Source: JABDQZ01 sp963801985
Lineage (GTDB): Bacteria; Pseudomonadota; Gammaproteobacteria; Chromatiales; Chromatiaceae
NCBI GenBank assembly: GCA_963801985.1
Contig: CAWDGV010000002.1
Span: 1-64,000 of the forward strand
Length of the DNA: 64,000 bases
Direction of reading: 5' to 3'
A program made the translations under genes and the position numbers. The notes beneath the pieces are model-generated. The model saw nothing but the letters and a program-made list of their open reading frames with translations, had not been told where the DNA came from and searched no databases. Shown piece by piece: positions 46,217 through 56,032 of this stretch (positions within the stretch are counted from its first letter, which is position 1; each line of letters opens with the position of its first letter).

Positions 46217-46612
46217 TCAGTGATCATCAGCTTCAACGACCGCTGCATAAGCCTCTTCATTCAGCAGGGCATCAAGTTCCGTTGCATCTGATAACTTAAG
46301 CTTGTATATCCATCCACCGTCATAAGGCTGCTCGTTTATTGTTTCCGGGCTGTCAGCCAGGTCTTCGTTAACTTCAATGACTTCACCACTAACCGGGCTG
46401 TAGATATCTGATGCCGCTTTTACCGACTCTACAACACCGGCCTCACCACCAGTTTCAATGTTGTCACCCACTTCCGGCAATTCAACAAAAACCAGGTCAC
46501 CCAGAAGCTCCTGGGCATGGTCGGTAACACCGATGGTGACAATATCATCACCTTCATCTTTCACCCACTCATGTGAACTGGTGTACAACAAATCGGATGG
46601 AATATTACTCAT
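46217..46612 (-). CDS. gcvH: Glycine cleavage H protein GcvH
   Basis: The 131-residue product has the lipoyl-lysine motif VVESVKAASDIYSPVSGEVI with the modified Lys at about residue 65. It shuttles the aminomethyl group between P, T and L proteins. Length is standard. Confidence 0.96.
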   Translation of the reverse strand: MSNIPSDLLYTSSHEWVKDEGDDIVTIGVTDHAQELLGDLVFVELPEVGDNIETGGEAGVVESVKAASDIYSPVSGEVIEVNEDLADSPETINEQPYDGGWIYKLKLSDATELDALLNEEAYAAVVEADDH

Positions 46613-46657
46613 GGTCGATTCTCTCTATGTTTCTTGGAAATATCCTGTGTAACCTGA

Positions 46658-47752
46658 CTAGTAAAGGGCTTTGCCTGATCTGGCAAACGGCAGCTTGACT
46701 CTATCCACGGGTAATTTTTTCCCCCGGATATCAACTGTCAGGTCGTCAGCCGCCTCTGCATCAATACGGGCAAAAGCAATTGCCTTGTTCAAAGTTGGAG
46801 AAAAACCGCCCGATGTAATTTCACCGATTTGCTTTTCTCCATCAAACAGTTTCTGATGATCACGCAATACACCACGACCTTGCAAGATCAAGCCGATAAA
46901 TTTTTTCAGATTTCCTGCCTGTTTGAGTGACTCCAGGGCATCTCTACCGACAAATTTACGCTCCTGCGGCTCCAGAGCCACAGTCCAGGACAAGCCAGCT
47001 TCCAGTGGTGAAGTGTTTTCGTCCATATCAGAGCCATAGAGATTCATGCCTGCTTCCAGACGCAAGGTATCTCTTGCACCGAGCCCACAGGGTTGCACGC
47101 CCGCATCCTGTAATGCCAGCCAGAAATCAATTGCTACAGATTCCGGCATCAGCACTTCAAAGCCATCTTCGCCGGTATAACCGGTGCGTCCGACAAACCA
47201 GTCACCCTGGCCGGTTGCAGAAAACACTTTCAACTCCCCTGCGGCTTTCGCAAATGCATCACCGGAAAATTTTTCCAGTAAAGGGATGGTTTTGGGCCTG
47301 GCTTCGGGACCCTGAACGGCAATCATCGCAAGATCGTCACGCACATGCACGCCGACATGAAATTCAGATGCATGATTACTGATCCAGGCAATATCCTTTT
47401 CAGCGGTTCCGGCATTGACTACCAGCCTGAACCAGTCATCCTCCATGAAATAAACGATCAGATCATCAATCACACCACCTTTTTCATTCAGCATACAGCT
47501 GTATAAGGCTTTACCCCGTTCTTTTAGCTTGGCCACATCATTTGCCAGCAGGTAGCGCAACAGGTCACGAACACGCGCTCCTTTAAGATCAACAGCCTGC
47601 ATATGAGACACATCAAACATACCGGCATGCTGGCGAACAGCATGATGCTCTTCAATTTGTGAACCGTAATTAACCGGCATATCCCAGTCACCAAAGGGCA
47701 CCATGCGGGCATTCAGGTCACGATGCACCTCGTTCAGGATTGTTTTTTTCAT
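46658..47752 (-). CDS. gcvT: Aminomethyltransferase GcvT
   Basis: The 364-residue product shows GMFDVSHMQAVDLKG near the start and RTGYTGEDGFEVLMPE and LEAGMNLYGSDMDENTSPLE in the folate-binding domain. It releases ammonia and passes the methylene to tetrahydrofolate. It is the first gene of the gcvT-H-PA-PB operon. I see no glycine riboswitch in the 131 nt upstream. Confidence 0.95.
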   Translation of the reverse strand: MKKTILNEVHRDLNARMVPFGDWDMPVNYGSQIEEHHAVRQHAGMFDVSHMQAVDLKGARVRDLLRYLLANDVAKLKERGKALYSCMLNEKGGVIDDLIVYFMEDDWFRLVVNAGTAEKDIAWISNHASEFHVGVHVRDDLAMIAVQGPEARPKTIPLLEKFSGDAFAKAAGELKVFSATGQGDWFVGRTGYTGEDGFEVLMPESVAIDFWLALQDAGVQPCGLGARDTLRLEAGMNLYGSDMDENTSPLEAGLSWTVALEPQERKFVGRDALESLKQAGNLKKFIGLILQGRGVLRDHQKLFDGEKQIGEITSGGFSPTLNKAIAFARIDAEAADDLTVDIRGKKLPVDRVKLPFARSGKALY

Positions 47753-47884
47753 TCAGGCTTCTCATTTACTGAAAATACAATTGGGCGGAGTTTCGCATAA
47801 ATTTGCCGTAACTACACACATGAAAAAACAGGAAACCTTTACCCTGCCAATCCCTGCAACCTGCTGTAGCCATTGAAAACCTGA

Positions 47885-49528
47885 CTAGGAATGGGCAGAT
47901 TTTCTGACCAGGATACTGACAGGGATCAAGCCGACAAGCACCAATGCAACAGCCGGTAGTGCTGCACGTTCCCATTCACCCTCAGAGGTCATTTCATAAA
48001 TCCTTACTGCCAGCGTGTCCCAGCCAAAAGGCCGCAACAGCAAGGTTGCCGGCATTTCTTTCATGGTATCGACCAGTACCAGCAAGGCTGCAGTGAGCAT
48101 TCCCGGACGTAGCATAGGCAGGTACACCAGGCGCACCGTCTCCCACCCGGTTGCCCCCAGGCTTTGGGCTGCATCCCGGATAGACGGGCGTATATGCTCC
48201 AGTGCACTTTCAATCGGACCAAAAGCAACTGCCTGGAAACGGGCAAAATAGGCAATCAGCAAAGCCAGCACGCTGCCACTGAATAACAGCGCCATCTCTA
48301 TACCAAACAGCGCTTGAATGGCATCTGCCACCTGCTGATCGAGCCAGACCAGCGAAATCATGACACCAACGGCAAGCACCGAACCCGGCAAGGCATATCC
48401 CAGGGTGCCAATACGCACTGACAGTTTCGACAGCCTGTCAGTATGCAGACGCCGGTTATAGGCAAGCACAAAAGCGCCAACCACCGTTAAAGCAGCAGCC
48501 ATTAAACCCAGTACCAGCGTATGAGCAAATAAATCAAAATATCGGCTATCGAGGTCCGCGCTTGATTCCCACGCCCACAACAGTAACTGCGCCATGGGGA
48601 TAAAAAAAGCCGTTGCAAAGACCAGCAAACAATAGCCTGATGCCAGCCATTTTCGTTGCTTTGAGAGCTGAATTCTGCGCCAGCGGTTTGAACGTTTTTC
48701 GTCGTAGCGGGCCCGTCCTCTCAAGTGCCGCTCAAACGTTAAAGCAATCAATACCAGGATTAACAATATGGAGGCTAGCTGTGCAGCCGCCTGCAAGTCG
48801 AAAAAACCAAACCAGGCCTTGTAAATTGCTGTGGTAAAGGTGTCGTAGTTGAATACCGCAACAGCACCGAAATCTGCCAGCGCCTCCATCAGCGCCAGGC
48901 TCAAACCAGCCACAATGCCCGGTCTTGCCATTGGTAATGCGACTTTGAAAAAAGCCTGCAGTGGCGTCAAACCCAAACTCCTGCCGGCATCAAAAACTGC
49001 CTGCCCCTGGCCGAGAAAAGCAACGCGCGCCAGCATGTAAACATAGGGATAAAGCACCAGGGTCATCACCAGAATCACACCGCCGGCATGACGCACCTCG
49101 AAAAACCAGTTACCCGGCAGATCAAACAGGGTTCTGACACCAGCCTGCACCGGTCCGGAAAAATCCATTAATCCCAGGAAAACAAATGCCAGCACATACG
49201 CCGGCATTGCAAACGGCAACATTAAAGCCCAGTCAAAAAAACGCCGGCCAGGAAACTCGCACATACTGGTCAGCCACGCCAGGCTGATACCCAGCAGTAA
49301 AACGCCAACACTGACACCAGCAAGCAATACAGCCGTGTTCGCCAACACTTCTGGCAGCAGTGTTGTCGCCATATGTGACCAGACATCCGTATCCACCGAT
49401 AACCAGGCCAGTGCCAATACCAGTAACGGCATGAAAACGACAAAAGCCAGCAACATGCTGGCGAGTCGCCACGAGCGTCCGGTTTGTCCGGGAATCAGAC
49501 GTGCATTTGATTCAATTACATTTTCCAT
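47885..49528 (-). CDS. Ferric iron ABC transporter permease (FbpB-like)
   Basis: The 547-residue product has about 12 TM segments in two halves, each with a binding-protein-dependent permease motif (LMEALADFGAVAVFNYDTFT in the first, SLGATGWETVRLVYLPMLRP in the second). This duplicated fold is typical of Fe3+ (FbpB/SfuB) permeases. The binding protein gene is 137 nt upstream. No ATPase subunit gene follows; the next gene is gcvT. Confidence 0.88.
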   Translation of the reverse strand: MENVIESNARLIPGQTGRSWRLASMLLAFVVFMPLLVLALAWLSVDTDVWSHMATTLLPEVLANTAVLLAGVSVGVLLLGISLAWLTSMCEFPGRRFFDWALMLPFAMPAYVLAFVFLGLMDFSGPVQAGVRTLFDLPGNWFFEVRHAGGVILVMTLVLYPYVYMLARVAFLGQGQAVFDAGRSLGLTPLQAFFKVALPMARPGIVAGLSLALMEALADFGAVAVFNYDTFTTAIYKAWFGFFDLQAAAQLASILLILVLIALTFERHLRGRARYDEKRSNRWRRIQLSKQRKWLASGYCLLVFATAFFIPMAQLLLWAWESSADLDSRYFDLFAHTLVLGLMAAALTVVGAFVLAYNRRLHTDRLSKLSVRIGTLGYALPGSVLAVGVMISLVWLDQQVADAIQALFGIEMALLFSGSVLALLIAYFARFQAVAFGPIESALEHIRPSIRDAAQSLGATGWETVRLVYLPMLRPGMLTAALLVLVDTMKEMPATLLLRPFGWDTLAVRIYEMTSEGEWERAALPAVALVLVGLIPVSILVRKSAHS

Positions 49529-49561
49529 TCACATGATATGTCTTTGTTCACAGTTAATATC

Positions 49562-49660
49562 AGATTGTCGCTGAAGTCAGTTAGAACAAGGCTAAAGGGC
49601 GGAGTTTACAAATGTAAATGAGCACTTTGAACGCCGTTATAACTGACTTCAGTGGCGATA
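49562..49660. repeat. Palindromic spacer element between the iron-uptake genes
   Basis: TCGCTGAAGTCAGTTA and, about 55 nt on, TAACTGACTTCAGTGGCGA are inverted repeats. The core holds a TTTACA-AA-TGTAAA hairpin. It looks like a mobile palindromic repeat or a strong stem in the bicistronic mRNA that could set the ratio of the two products. Confidence 0.55.
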
Positions 49661-49665
49661 TGATC

Positions 49666-50667
49666 TTAACGATAACCGACTTTATCCATGAGGCGCACAG
49701 CCTGTGCCTGCAAACGCCCCGCTTCGGACAGGTTTGTATCATCCGCCTTGAATTCACCCCATTTTTTAACCGTATCCGAGGCTGAAACAGCAGGATTGAC
49801 CGGGTACTCCATGTTCAATTCTGCCAACAGGCCCTGTGCCTCGCCAGATGCCAGCCACTCAAGTAACTTTATTGCTTCTTCCCTGTGCGGTGCATGGGCA
49901 GTAACACCAGCCCCGGAGACATTGATGTGCACTCCTGAACTCTGCTGGTTTGGCCAGAACAGCGCCAGGTTAATGTCAGGGGTTTTCTTCTGTAAGCGGC
50001 CAAAATAATAGGTGTTTACAATTGCAACATCACATTGGCCAGCGGCTACAGCCTGCATGGTTTTTGTGTCATTGGAAAAAGGCGGCAGCGCCAGGTTATT
50101 AACCCAGCCTGCTACGATTTCAGTTGCCTTTGCTTCACCATGGTGACTGATCAGCATGGCAACCAGTGACTGATTATAAACTTTCTTTGATGTACGCAAA
50201 CACAAACGACCTTTCCATTGCTCATCCGCCAGGTCCTCATAAGTTGTCAGGTCGGCAGGTTTCACCTTGTCGGTGTTGTAGACAATCGTTCTGGCGCGCA
50301 CTGACAGGCCAAACCAGTGATTTTCAGGGTCTTTCAGATGAGCCGGTACTGACCGGTCCAAAATACTGGATTCAACTTTGGCCAGTACGCCATTCTGGGC
50401 GGCATGCCAGAGGTTTCCGGCATCCACGGTCATCAGGATATCAGCCGGGGAACGCTTGCCTTCGGCCTTGAGTCGCTGTAACAGTGGCCCGGCTTTATCA
50501 GTAATGTATTTAACCGAGGTTCCTGTTTCCTGCTGGTATTGATCAAATAACGGCTTGATCAGGTGCTCCTTGCGAGCTGAATAAACAATAACTTCACTGG
50601 CAAGAACCTGGGTTACAGGCAACCCCAACACGCAAATCGCAATGGCAAAAATAGTTCGACGCATCAT
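49666..50667 (-). CDS. Ferric iron ABC transporter substrate-binding protein (FbpA-like)
   Basis: The 333-residue product has a signal peptide (MRRTIFAIAICVLGLPVTQV) and begins VIVYSARKEHLIKPLFDQYQ. It contains IVNTYYFGRLQ; the paired tyrosines bind Fe3+ in FbpA/FutA proteins. A Fur-box-like site lies 17 nt upstream of the start, consistent with iron-starvation control. The periplasmic protein hands iron to the adjacent permease. Confidence 0.9.
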   Translation of the reverse strand: MMRRTIFAIAICVLGLPVTQVLASEVIVYSARKEHLIKPLFDQYQQETGTSVKYITDKAGPLLQRLKAEGKRSPADILMTVDAGNLWHAAQNGVLAKVESSILDRSVPAHLKDPENHWFGLSVRARTIVYNTDKVKPADLTTYEDLADEQWKGRLCLRTSKKVYNQSLVAMLISHHGEAKATEIVAGWVNNLALPPFSNDTKTMQAVAAGQCDVAIVNTYYFGRLQKKTPDINLALFWPNQQSSGVHINVSGAGVTAHAPHREEAIKLLEWLASGEAQGLLAELNMEYPVNPAVSASDTVKKWGEFKADDTNLSEAGRLQAQAVRLMDKVGYR

Positions 50668-50683
50668 AACCTCAATTACTATT

Positions 50684-50702
50684 GTTAATGATAATGATTC
50701 GC
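50684..50702. promoter_or_regulatory. Fur-box-like operator
   Basis: GTTAATGATAATGATTCGC matches the consensus GATAATGATAATCATTATC at 15 of 19 positions. It sits immediately upstream of the iron-binding protein gene, where Fur would block its transcription. Confidence 0.75.
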
Positions 50703-50771
50703 AATTATATTTGTATTGCGAGCGCAGTCAACCTGTTTTCAATTCATCCATTAATTTCCGGGAAGTAGTTT

Positions 50772-51953
50772 CTAGTCCAGTCCCATTGCGTAGCGCATGA
50801 AGAACTGCTTGATCGGACCCAGGTTATCCACCAGTGAAAGGCCTGCATTTCGAATAACAGAAAGCGGCTTGACGCGATTACTGAACAGGCGTTTGAAAAC
50901 ATCCATTGCTGCCAGCATGGTCATATTGGAACCTTTTCTTTCACGCTCAAACTGGCGCAACACCCGCCAGCTGCCGATATCACGCCCCTGCTGCCTGGCC
51001 TGGGATACCAGCTGCAGCAAGGCCTCAATATCCTTGAAGCCCAGGTTCACGCCCTGTCCTGCCAGCGGATGAATGGCATGTGCCGCATCACCCACCAGCA
51101 CATAACCGTCACGGATATAGGTTTTCGAATGCTTGAGCTCCAGTGGAAAAACAGCACGGGATTCAACTGCTATTATCTCACCCAAGCGGCTTTCACTGGC
51201 CTGGGTGAGCGCATCGCAAAATTCAGCATCCGCCATTAACTGCAACTGTTCAGCTTTTTCAGGTGTCGTGGACCAGACGATCGAACAGGACTTGTCACCA
51301 TTCATTCCTAAAGGCAGAAACGCCAGCGGCCCTTCAGGCATAAAGCGTTGCCATGCAGTGTTGCGGTGACCCGCCCCGGTTGTCACCGTGGCAACCAGCG
51401 CATGCTGATCATAAAGCCAGCCCTGTGTTTCTATACCCAGCAGGTCGCGCACTACAGATTTTTTACCATCTGCAACCACGACCAGTGATGCGCTTAACTG
51501 CCGACCACTTTTTAGCGTAATGGTGCTGATATTTTCATTCCTGTCGACGGCAACCACTGTATCAGGACAAATAATTTCAATATTCTCAACTTGTTGCATG
51601 GCATGCCATAAGGCCAGCTGGGTAACATGGTTTTCAACAATATGGCCCAGTGAAGGCTCCGCCAGTTCGGCTGCATCAAAATGAATTGATCCCTGCCCTG
51701 CAGCATCCCAGACATGCATGTCGCTGTAAGGCATGACGCGCATGGCACGCATGTCAGCCCAGACACCGAGTTCATCAAGCAGTTTTTCCGAGGCACGTGT
51801 TAATGCCGAAACACGATTATCAACTGCTTCCGGCTGGAATACTGTATTCGGCTCAAAAGCTTCAACCAGGGCGACAGACAAACCCTGCCGGGCAAGGCCC
51901 AGCGCGGCAGCTGAACCCACCATGCCGGCACCAATTACAATGACATCATTCAA
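50772..51953 (-). CDS. ubiI: Ubiquinone biosynthesis FAD-dependent hydroxylase UbiI-like
   Basis: From a TTG at 51953 the product (about 393 residues) begins NDVIVIGAGMVGSAAALGLA (FAD-binding Rossmann motif) and has VGDAAHAIHPLAGQGVNLGF. A longer in-frame extension to 52079 lies inside ubiH and is rejected. It belongs to the UbiH/UbiI/UbiF monooxygenases; the order with ubiH and pepP matches UbiI (VisC). It hydroxylates the ring in ubiquinone synthesis. Confidence 0.85.
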   Translation of the reverse strand: MNDVIVIGAGMVGSAAALGLARQGLSVALVEAFEPNTVFQPEAVDNRVSALTRASEKLLDELGVWADMRAMRVMPYSDMHVWDAAGQGSIHFDAAELAEPSLGHIVENHVTQLALWHAMQQVENIEIICPDTVVAVDRNENISTITLKSGRQLSASLVVVADGKKSVVRDLLGIETQGWLYDQHALVATVTTGAGHRNTAWQRFMPEGPLAFLPLGMNGDKSCSIVWSTTPEKAEQLQLMADAEFCDALTQASESRLGEIIAVESRAVFPLELKHSKTYIRDGYVLVGDAAHAIHPLAGQGVNLGFKDIEALLQLVSQARQQGRDIGSWRVLRQFERERKGSNMTMLAAMDVFKRLFSNRVKPLSVIRNAGLSLVDNLGPIKQFFMRYAMGLD

Positions 51954-53166
51954 GTGGCACCCCCCGGGAAAGTTTTGATTGTCTTCCTGCAAGCCCCATG
52001 GCCTGCCGACTGATCCAGTGCCTCGCATTCGGTAACATGTCTGCCGCGAGAATACCCAGGTTACGCGCTGACTTAACAATGTTTAACGGGTTGCTAAATA
52101 GCCGGACCATGAAATCCGTCGCAAACATAACCGAACGGTGGTCCGTACGGCGCCATTCGGCATAACGACCCAGCACATCGAGCATTCCATAATCCTGACC
52201 AGCCTGCCTTGCATCCAGTATGACTTCAGCCAAGACAGCCACGTCCCGAATCCCCAGGTTAAAGCCCTGCCCTGCAATGGGATGCACGGTATGCGCGGCA
52301 TTACCGATTAACGCGACCCGTGGCTTGACGTGTTCAACCACTTCTTTAAGGCGTAATTCGTAGGCTGCCCGCTGGCCAATGTGCGTGAACCGACCCAGGC
52401 GATAGCCGAACCGGCTTTGCAGTTGTTTTAAAAAGGCGTCATCCGACAATGCCATGGCTGCATCAAGGTCTTCATTATTGACGGTATAGACCAGTGCACA
52501 ACGGTTTTCGGTCATGGGCAACAAGGCAACCGGACCCGTCTGGGTAAAACGCTCGTATGCCACATTCTCATGTGCTTTTTGGGCAGAGACATTGGAAACG
52601 ATGGCAGACTGCCCATAGGCCACGTCTTTAACCTCAATCCCCAGTTGCTGACGCACCAGCGACTGACCGCCATCCGCGGCTACCAGCAACTTTGCTTCAA
52701 GCATTTTCTGCTGTCCGTTTTCTTCAATAGTCACGGCAACACCTGTATCGCCAACAACAAAACTCTCCAGGCTGGCAGGACAAAAGAGCTGCACATCCGA
52801 ACACGCCGTTAAAGACGGCAGTAGCGATTGACCGAGATCCCTGGCGGTAACGACATAGCCTAAGGCATCAACGCCCTCTTCCTCGTGATCAAGACGGGCA
52901 AATCCAAAATGCCCCTGGTCCGAGACGTGTATCTTTTTGATCGCTTCAGCATCAGGTTGAATCTGTTGCCATAAGCCCAGGGCATCAAGAATGCACCTGG
53001 AACCATAGGACAATGCAATTGCACGATCATCGTAGCTGGGCTGCTCGCCTGTCGAGACAGGAAAAGCTTCAATTACCGCAATACGTAAACCATGGCCGGT
53101 TAAGGCATGCGCCAGGCTGGCACCCACCATTCCACCACCTGAAATAATTACGTCAAACTGACTCAT
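51946..53166 (-). CDS. ubiH: 2-octaprenyl-6-methoxyphenol hydroxylase UbiH
   Basis: The 406-residue product has IISGGGMVGASLAHALTGHG and IGNAAHTVHPIAGQGFNLGI, the FAD-binding motifs of this hydroxylase family. It follows pepP by about 17 nt, and its 3' end overlaps the ubiI-like start, as in the E. coli pepP-ubiH-visC order. Confidence 0.92.
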   Translation of the reverse strand: MSQFDVIISGGGMVGASLAHALTGHGLRIAVIEAFPVSTGEQPSYDDRAIALSYGSRCILDALGLWQQIQPDAEAIKKIHVSDQGHFGFARLDHEEEGVDALGYVVTARDLGQSLLPSLTACSDVQLFCPASLESFVVGDTGVAVTIEENGQQKMLEAKLLVAADGGQSLVRQQLGIEVKDVAYGQSAIVSNVSAQKAHENVAYERFTQTGPVALLPMTENRCALVYTVNNEDLDAAMALSDDAFLKQLQSRFGYRLGRFTHIGQRAAYELRLKEVVEHVKPRVALIGNAAHTVHPIAGQGFNLGIRDVAVLAEVILDARQAGQDYGMLDVLGRYAEWRRTDHRSVMFATDFMVRLFSNPLNIVKSARNLGILAADMLPNARHWISRQAMGLAGRQSKLSRGVPLE

Positions 53167-53183
53167 GTCCCATCACCCTGCCA

Positions 53184-54491
53184 TCAGGCACGCATTAAAG
53201 CCTCAATATCCTCTATGGTCTTGGGCGCCTGCTTGCTGAGAATATCATTACCATCCCTGGTGACCACGACATCATCTTCAATGCGAATACCAATACCCCA
53301 GTATTTTTTTGCAACACCGCGGGTTCCTTCGGGAATATACAGACCTGGCTCAACAGTCAGCACCATGCCTGGCTCAAGCTCCCGCCATTGCCCATCAACC
53401 TTGTAGTCACCCACGTCATGTACATCCATGCCCAGCCAGTGGCCGGTGCGATGCATATAAAACTTGCGATAGGTTTCCTTTTTCATCACGTTTGCCAGGG
53501 TACCTTTCAGGATACCCAGCTTGAGCAAGCCCTTGGCTATGGTTTTCACAGCCGCCTCATGTGGCTGATTCCAGTGCTTACCCGGCTTGACCTGCTCGAT
53601 AGCAGCACGCTGTGCGTCCAAAACCAGCTGATAAAGTTCAGCCTGGGCTTTACTGAAAACACCATTAACCGGAAATGTGCGGGTAATATCGGAAGCATAG
53701 TGATCTACCTCGCATCCCGCATCGATCAACAACAGGTCACCATCCTTTAACTCATCCCTGTTATCGATATAGTGCAATACGCAAGCGTTATTTCCCCCGC
53801 CCACAATCGAGGGATAGGCCTGTTCCCTGGTGCCTTTCATACCACAGGCATGAGTGAATACTGACTCCAGTTGAAATTCCATCATTCCAGGCTGGCAGCA
53901 CTTCATGACTTTTTTGTGTGCCGCAGCAGAAATATTGGCCGCTTTGCGCATGATGCTGATTTCGGAACGGCTCTTATATAAACGCATGTCATGTAAATAA
54001 TGATCGAGCTCGATAATTTCCAGCGGACTTTGCAAACCGGAGCGTGCCTGGCACTTGATACGGGTTATCCAGTCTGACAGCCGCCTGTCCAGTTCATGGT
54101 TACAGCCCATCGCATAAAATACCCGGCTGGTCTGCTCGAGCATGCGTGGCAAAATTTCGTCAAGGTCACCGATAGGAAAAGAATCATCGGCTCCATAAGT
54201 TTCTACGGCGCCTTCCTGACCCGCCATTTCACCATCCCACATCGCCTTGGTTTCATCATGCGGACGACAGAAAAGAATATACTCAGCATGTTTTCGCCCG
54301 GGAATCAGTACCGCCACAGCATCTGGCTCATGAAAACCGGTCAGGTAATAGAAATCACTGTCAGGGCGGTAACGATAATAGACATCCCGGTTTCTTACAG
54401 ACTCTGAGGCAGCCGGCAGAATCGCAATGGAATTATTGCCCATAATCCGCATTAATTGCTTTCTGCGTCTTTTGAACTCAGTGATATTCAT
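53184..54491 (-). CDS. pepP: Xaa-Pro aminopeptidase PepP
   Basis: The 435-residue product shows the five metal ligands of the pita-bread fold: LLIDAGCEVDHYASDITRTF (two Asp), HRTGHWLGMDVHDVG (His), LTVEPGLYI (Glu) and GIRIEDDVVVT (Glu). It removes N-terminal residues before proline. Its 5' end overlaps the UPF0149 gene by 14 nt. Confidence 0.95.
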   Translation of the reverse strand: MNITEFKRRRKQLMRIMGNNSIAILPAASESVRNRDVYYRYRPDSDFYYLTGFHEPDAVAVLIPGRKHAEYILFCRPHDETKAMWDGEMAGQEGAVETYGADDSFPIGDLDEILPRMLEQTSRVFYAMGCNHELDRRLSDWITRIKCQARSGLQSPLEIIELDHYLHDMRLYKSRSEISIMRKAANISAAAHKKVMKCCQPGMMEFQLESVFTHACGMKGTREQAYPSIVGGGNNACVLHYIDNRDELKDGDLLLIDAGCEVDHYASDITRTFPVNGVFSKAQAELYQLVLDAQRAAIEQVKPGKHWNQPHEAAVKTIAKGLLKLGILKGTLANVMKKETYRKFYMHRTGHWLGMDVHDVGDYKVDGQWRELEPGMVLTVEPGLYIPEGTRGVAKKYWGIGIRIEDDVVVTRDGNDILSKQAPKTIEDIEALMRA

Positions 54492-55086
54492 GTTCTATTC
54501 CATTTTCACTGCTGCCTGGCACAGCAGTCTTGTTCAAATCAAGGAAGCTTTCACGAATCAGCATGGCGGCAACCCATAAGAACTCGGTGATTTCCATTAA
54601 GGCATCTTCCTCTTCTTCCAGATTATCGGTTTCACCCAGGGCTGCCACGTCTAAACGTGTAAAAGTTGAAATATCTTCAAGCGCTTCTTGTGCTTCAGCA
54701 GAAAGCAGCCCATTTGCCTGCTCACCACTCAAACCAACACCGTAAAGAAACCCCTGGCACCATTCAGTTACCGCTTGAGCCCTGATAGGCAATGCCGCTT
54801 CATCCGCAGGTAACAAGAGCTGCATCCCCAGCCCCGCACCTTCGATCTGGCTCAGTGTTTCAGCAAACAGCATCCGCACTCCTGATTTACCATCTTCAAC
54901 CAGTAAATCACCTGCTTCAGCCTGGTCAAACAACTCAAGAAACCAGTCTTCCGGCAAAGACCGGGCTGAAGCAATAACACCGCAGATAACACCATGCACT
55001 TCTGCAGCTTCTGCGCTGGCATTCGCAGAAGCCAGTTTTTGCTGAAGTTCCTCATAATTAACGTCATTCTGTTGCATATCCGACAT
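54478..55086 (-). CDS. ygfB: UPF0149 family protein (YgfB-like)
   Basis: From ATG 55086 the product is about 202 residues with AEVHGVICGVIASARSLPED and EWCQGFLYGVGLS, typical of the YgfB/YecA UPF0149 family. It is the first gene of the ygfB-pepP-ubiH-ubiI unit, as in E. coli, and divergent from the zapA region. Biochemical role unresolved. Confidence 0.88.
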   Translation of the reverse strand: MSDMQQNDVNYEELQQKLASANASAEAAEVHGVICGVIASARSLPEDWFLELFDQAEAGDLLVEDGKSGVRMLFAETLSQIEGAGLGMQLLLPADEAALPIRAQAVTEWCQGFLYGVGLSGEQANGLLSAEAQEALEDISTFTRLDVAALGETDNLEEEEDALMEITEFLWVAAMLIRESFLDLNKTAVPGSSENGIEHEYH

Positions 55087-55219
55087 GGTGCTAATATTTT
55101 CCTGTATCAAATTACTTTGCCAAATCACTTGCTGACAAGTGCAGTTTCATAGAGAAAATCATGATAGCATGCTCATTACCTGATTGACCGCCCAATAACG
55201 GCATTCTATAGTTTCCGCT

Positions 55220-55447
55220 ATGTCACAAAAAGAACAAACAACAGGAGTGGACGTTGACCTCAAAGCACTCGAAGTCCGTGTCGAGGAACTCATCCGTGCC
55301 TGCGAATTTTTAAAACAGGAAAACAAGACGCTAAAGGTAAAGCAGGATAACCTGGTTGCCGAACGCGCCGCCCTGGTCGAAAAAACCGAAATGGCACGGA
55401 CCCGCATTGAAGCAATGATCAGTCGCTTAAAGTCTCTGGAAACTTAA
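55220..55447 (+). CDS. Small coiled-coil protein, TIGR02449 type
   Basis: The 75-residue product is nearly all one coiled coil (LEVRVEELIRACEFLKQENK and RLKSLET). Short proteins of this kind precede zapA in many gammaproteobacteria and resemble ZapB in shape, so a division role is plausible. It is 24 nt upstream of zapA. Confidence 0.8.
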   Translation: MSQKEQTTGVDVDLKALEVRVEELIRACEFLKQENKTLKVKQDNLVAERAALVEKTEMARTRIEAMISRLKSLET

Positions 55448-55471
55448 TATTTACAGACCGGGATCAACAAC

Positions 55472-55786
55472 GTGAAAAGCAAAACACAACCTACTATCGT
55501 AAAAATCCTGGACAAGGAATACCGTATAGCCTGCGAACCGGACGAGATCGATGGACTTAGATCATCTGCACAATACCTGAATGACCAGATGAGATTGATC
55601 CGGGACAAGGGTTCAGTCATCGGCGCAGACCGCATTGCTGTTATGGCTGCTCTCAATATCACTCATGAACTGCTAAACAAGACCACTGACAGCGAAACAA
55701 TTTCTGATATCGTCAGCAAACGCATTAAAAGCCTCCGAGAAAAAGTGGAAGTTGCGTTAAATCAAACAAATCAGCTGGAACTTTAG
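55472..55786 (+). CDS. zapA: Cell division protein ZapA
   Basis: The 104-residue product starts at GTG 55472 and has VKILDKEYRIACEPDEIDGL and the C-terminal coiled coil. ZapA bundles FtsZ filaments at midcell. It precedes the 6S RNA gene, the conserved order. Confidence 0.92.
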   Translation: MKSKTQPTIVKILDKEYRIACEPDEIDGLRSSAQYLNDQMRLIRDKGSVIGADRIAVMAALNITHELLNKTTDSETISDIVSKRIKSLREKVEVALNQTNQLEL

Positions 55787-55812
55787 CCTAAATGGGTTTA
55801 GCCTTTTAATTA

Positions 55813-56001
55813 GGCGCTTCCTGCAGTATTCGAGAATTGATCGGGTATTTTCTTGAGCCTAATTCTTACCCTGGGAGCATAAAACCTGTACTTGTGTGCA
55901 TGTCCACCCCGTAGTGGAAAGCCTTATGGTGCAGGTGTTGTTCCCACTTGAACCTTCTGGTTCAAGAACAATGATCAGTAACGGTACAGGTGGGAAGCGC
56001 T
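55813..56001 (+). ncRNA. ssrS: 6S RNA
   Basis: Between zapA and the 5-formyl-THF cyclo-ligase gene, GCGCTTCC (55814-55821) pairs with GGAAGCGC (55993-56000) to close a stem of about 190 nt, the size of 6S RNA. The internal CACTTGAACC-TTCT-GGTTCAAG hairpin and the GTGGAAAGCCTTA segment are the recognisable conserved parts. 6S RNA binds sigma-70 RNA polymerase and lowers its activity in stationary phase. The ends are approximate. Confidence 0.88.
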
Positions 56002-56032
56002 CTTCATCACGTCATTTCATGATAAACAGCTT

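Noticed and set aside
47753..47884. Glycine riboswitch upstream of gcvT
   Set aside because: The gap is short and shows no tandem aptamer pattern.
51954..52079. Longer N-terminus of the ubiI-like gene
   Set aside because: It lies within ubiH and adds residues unlike the family; the FAD motif begins right after the TTG at 51953.
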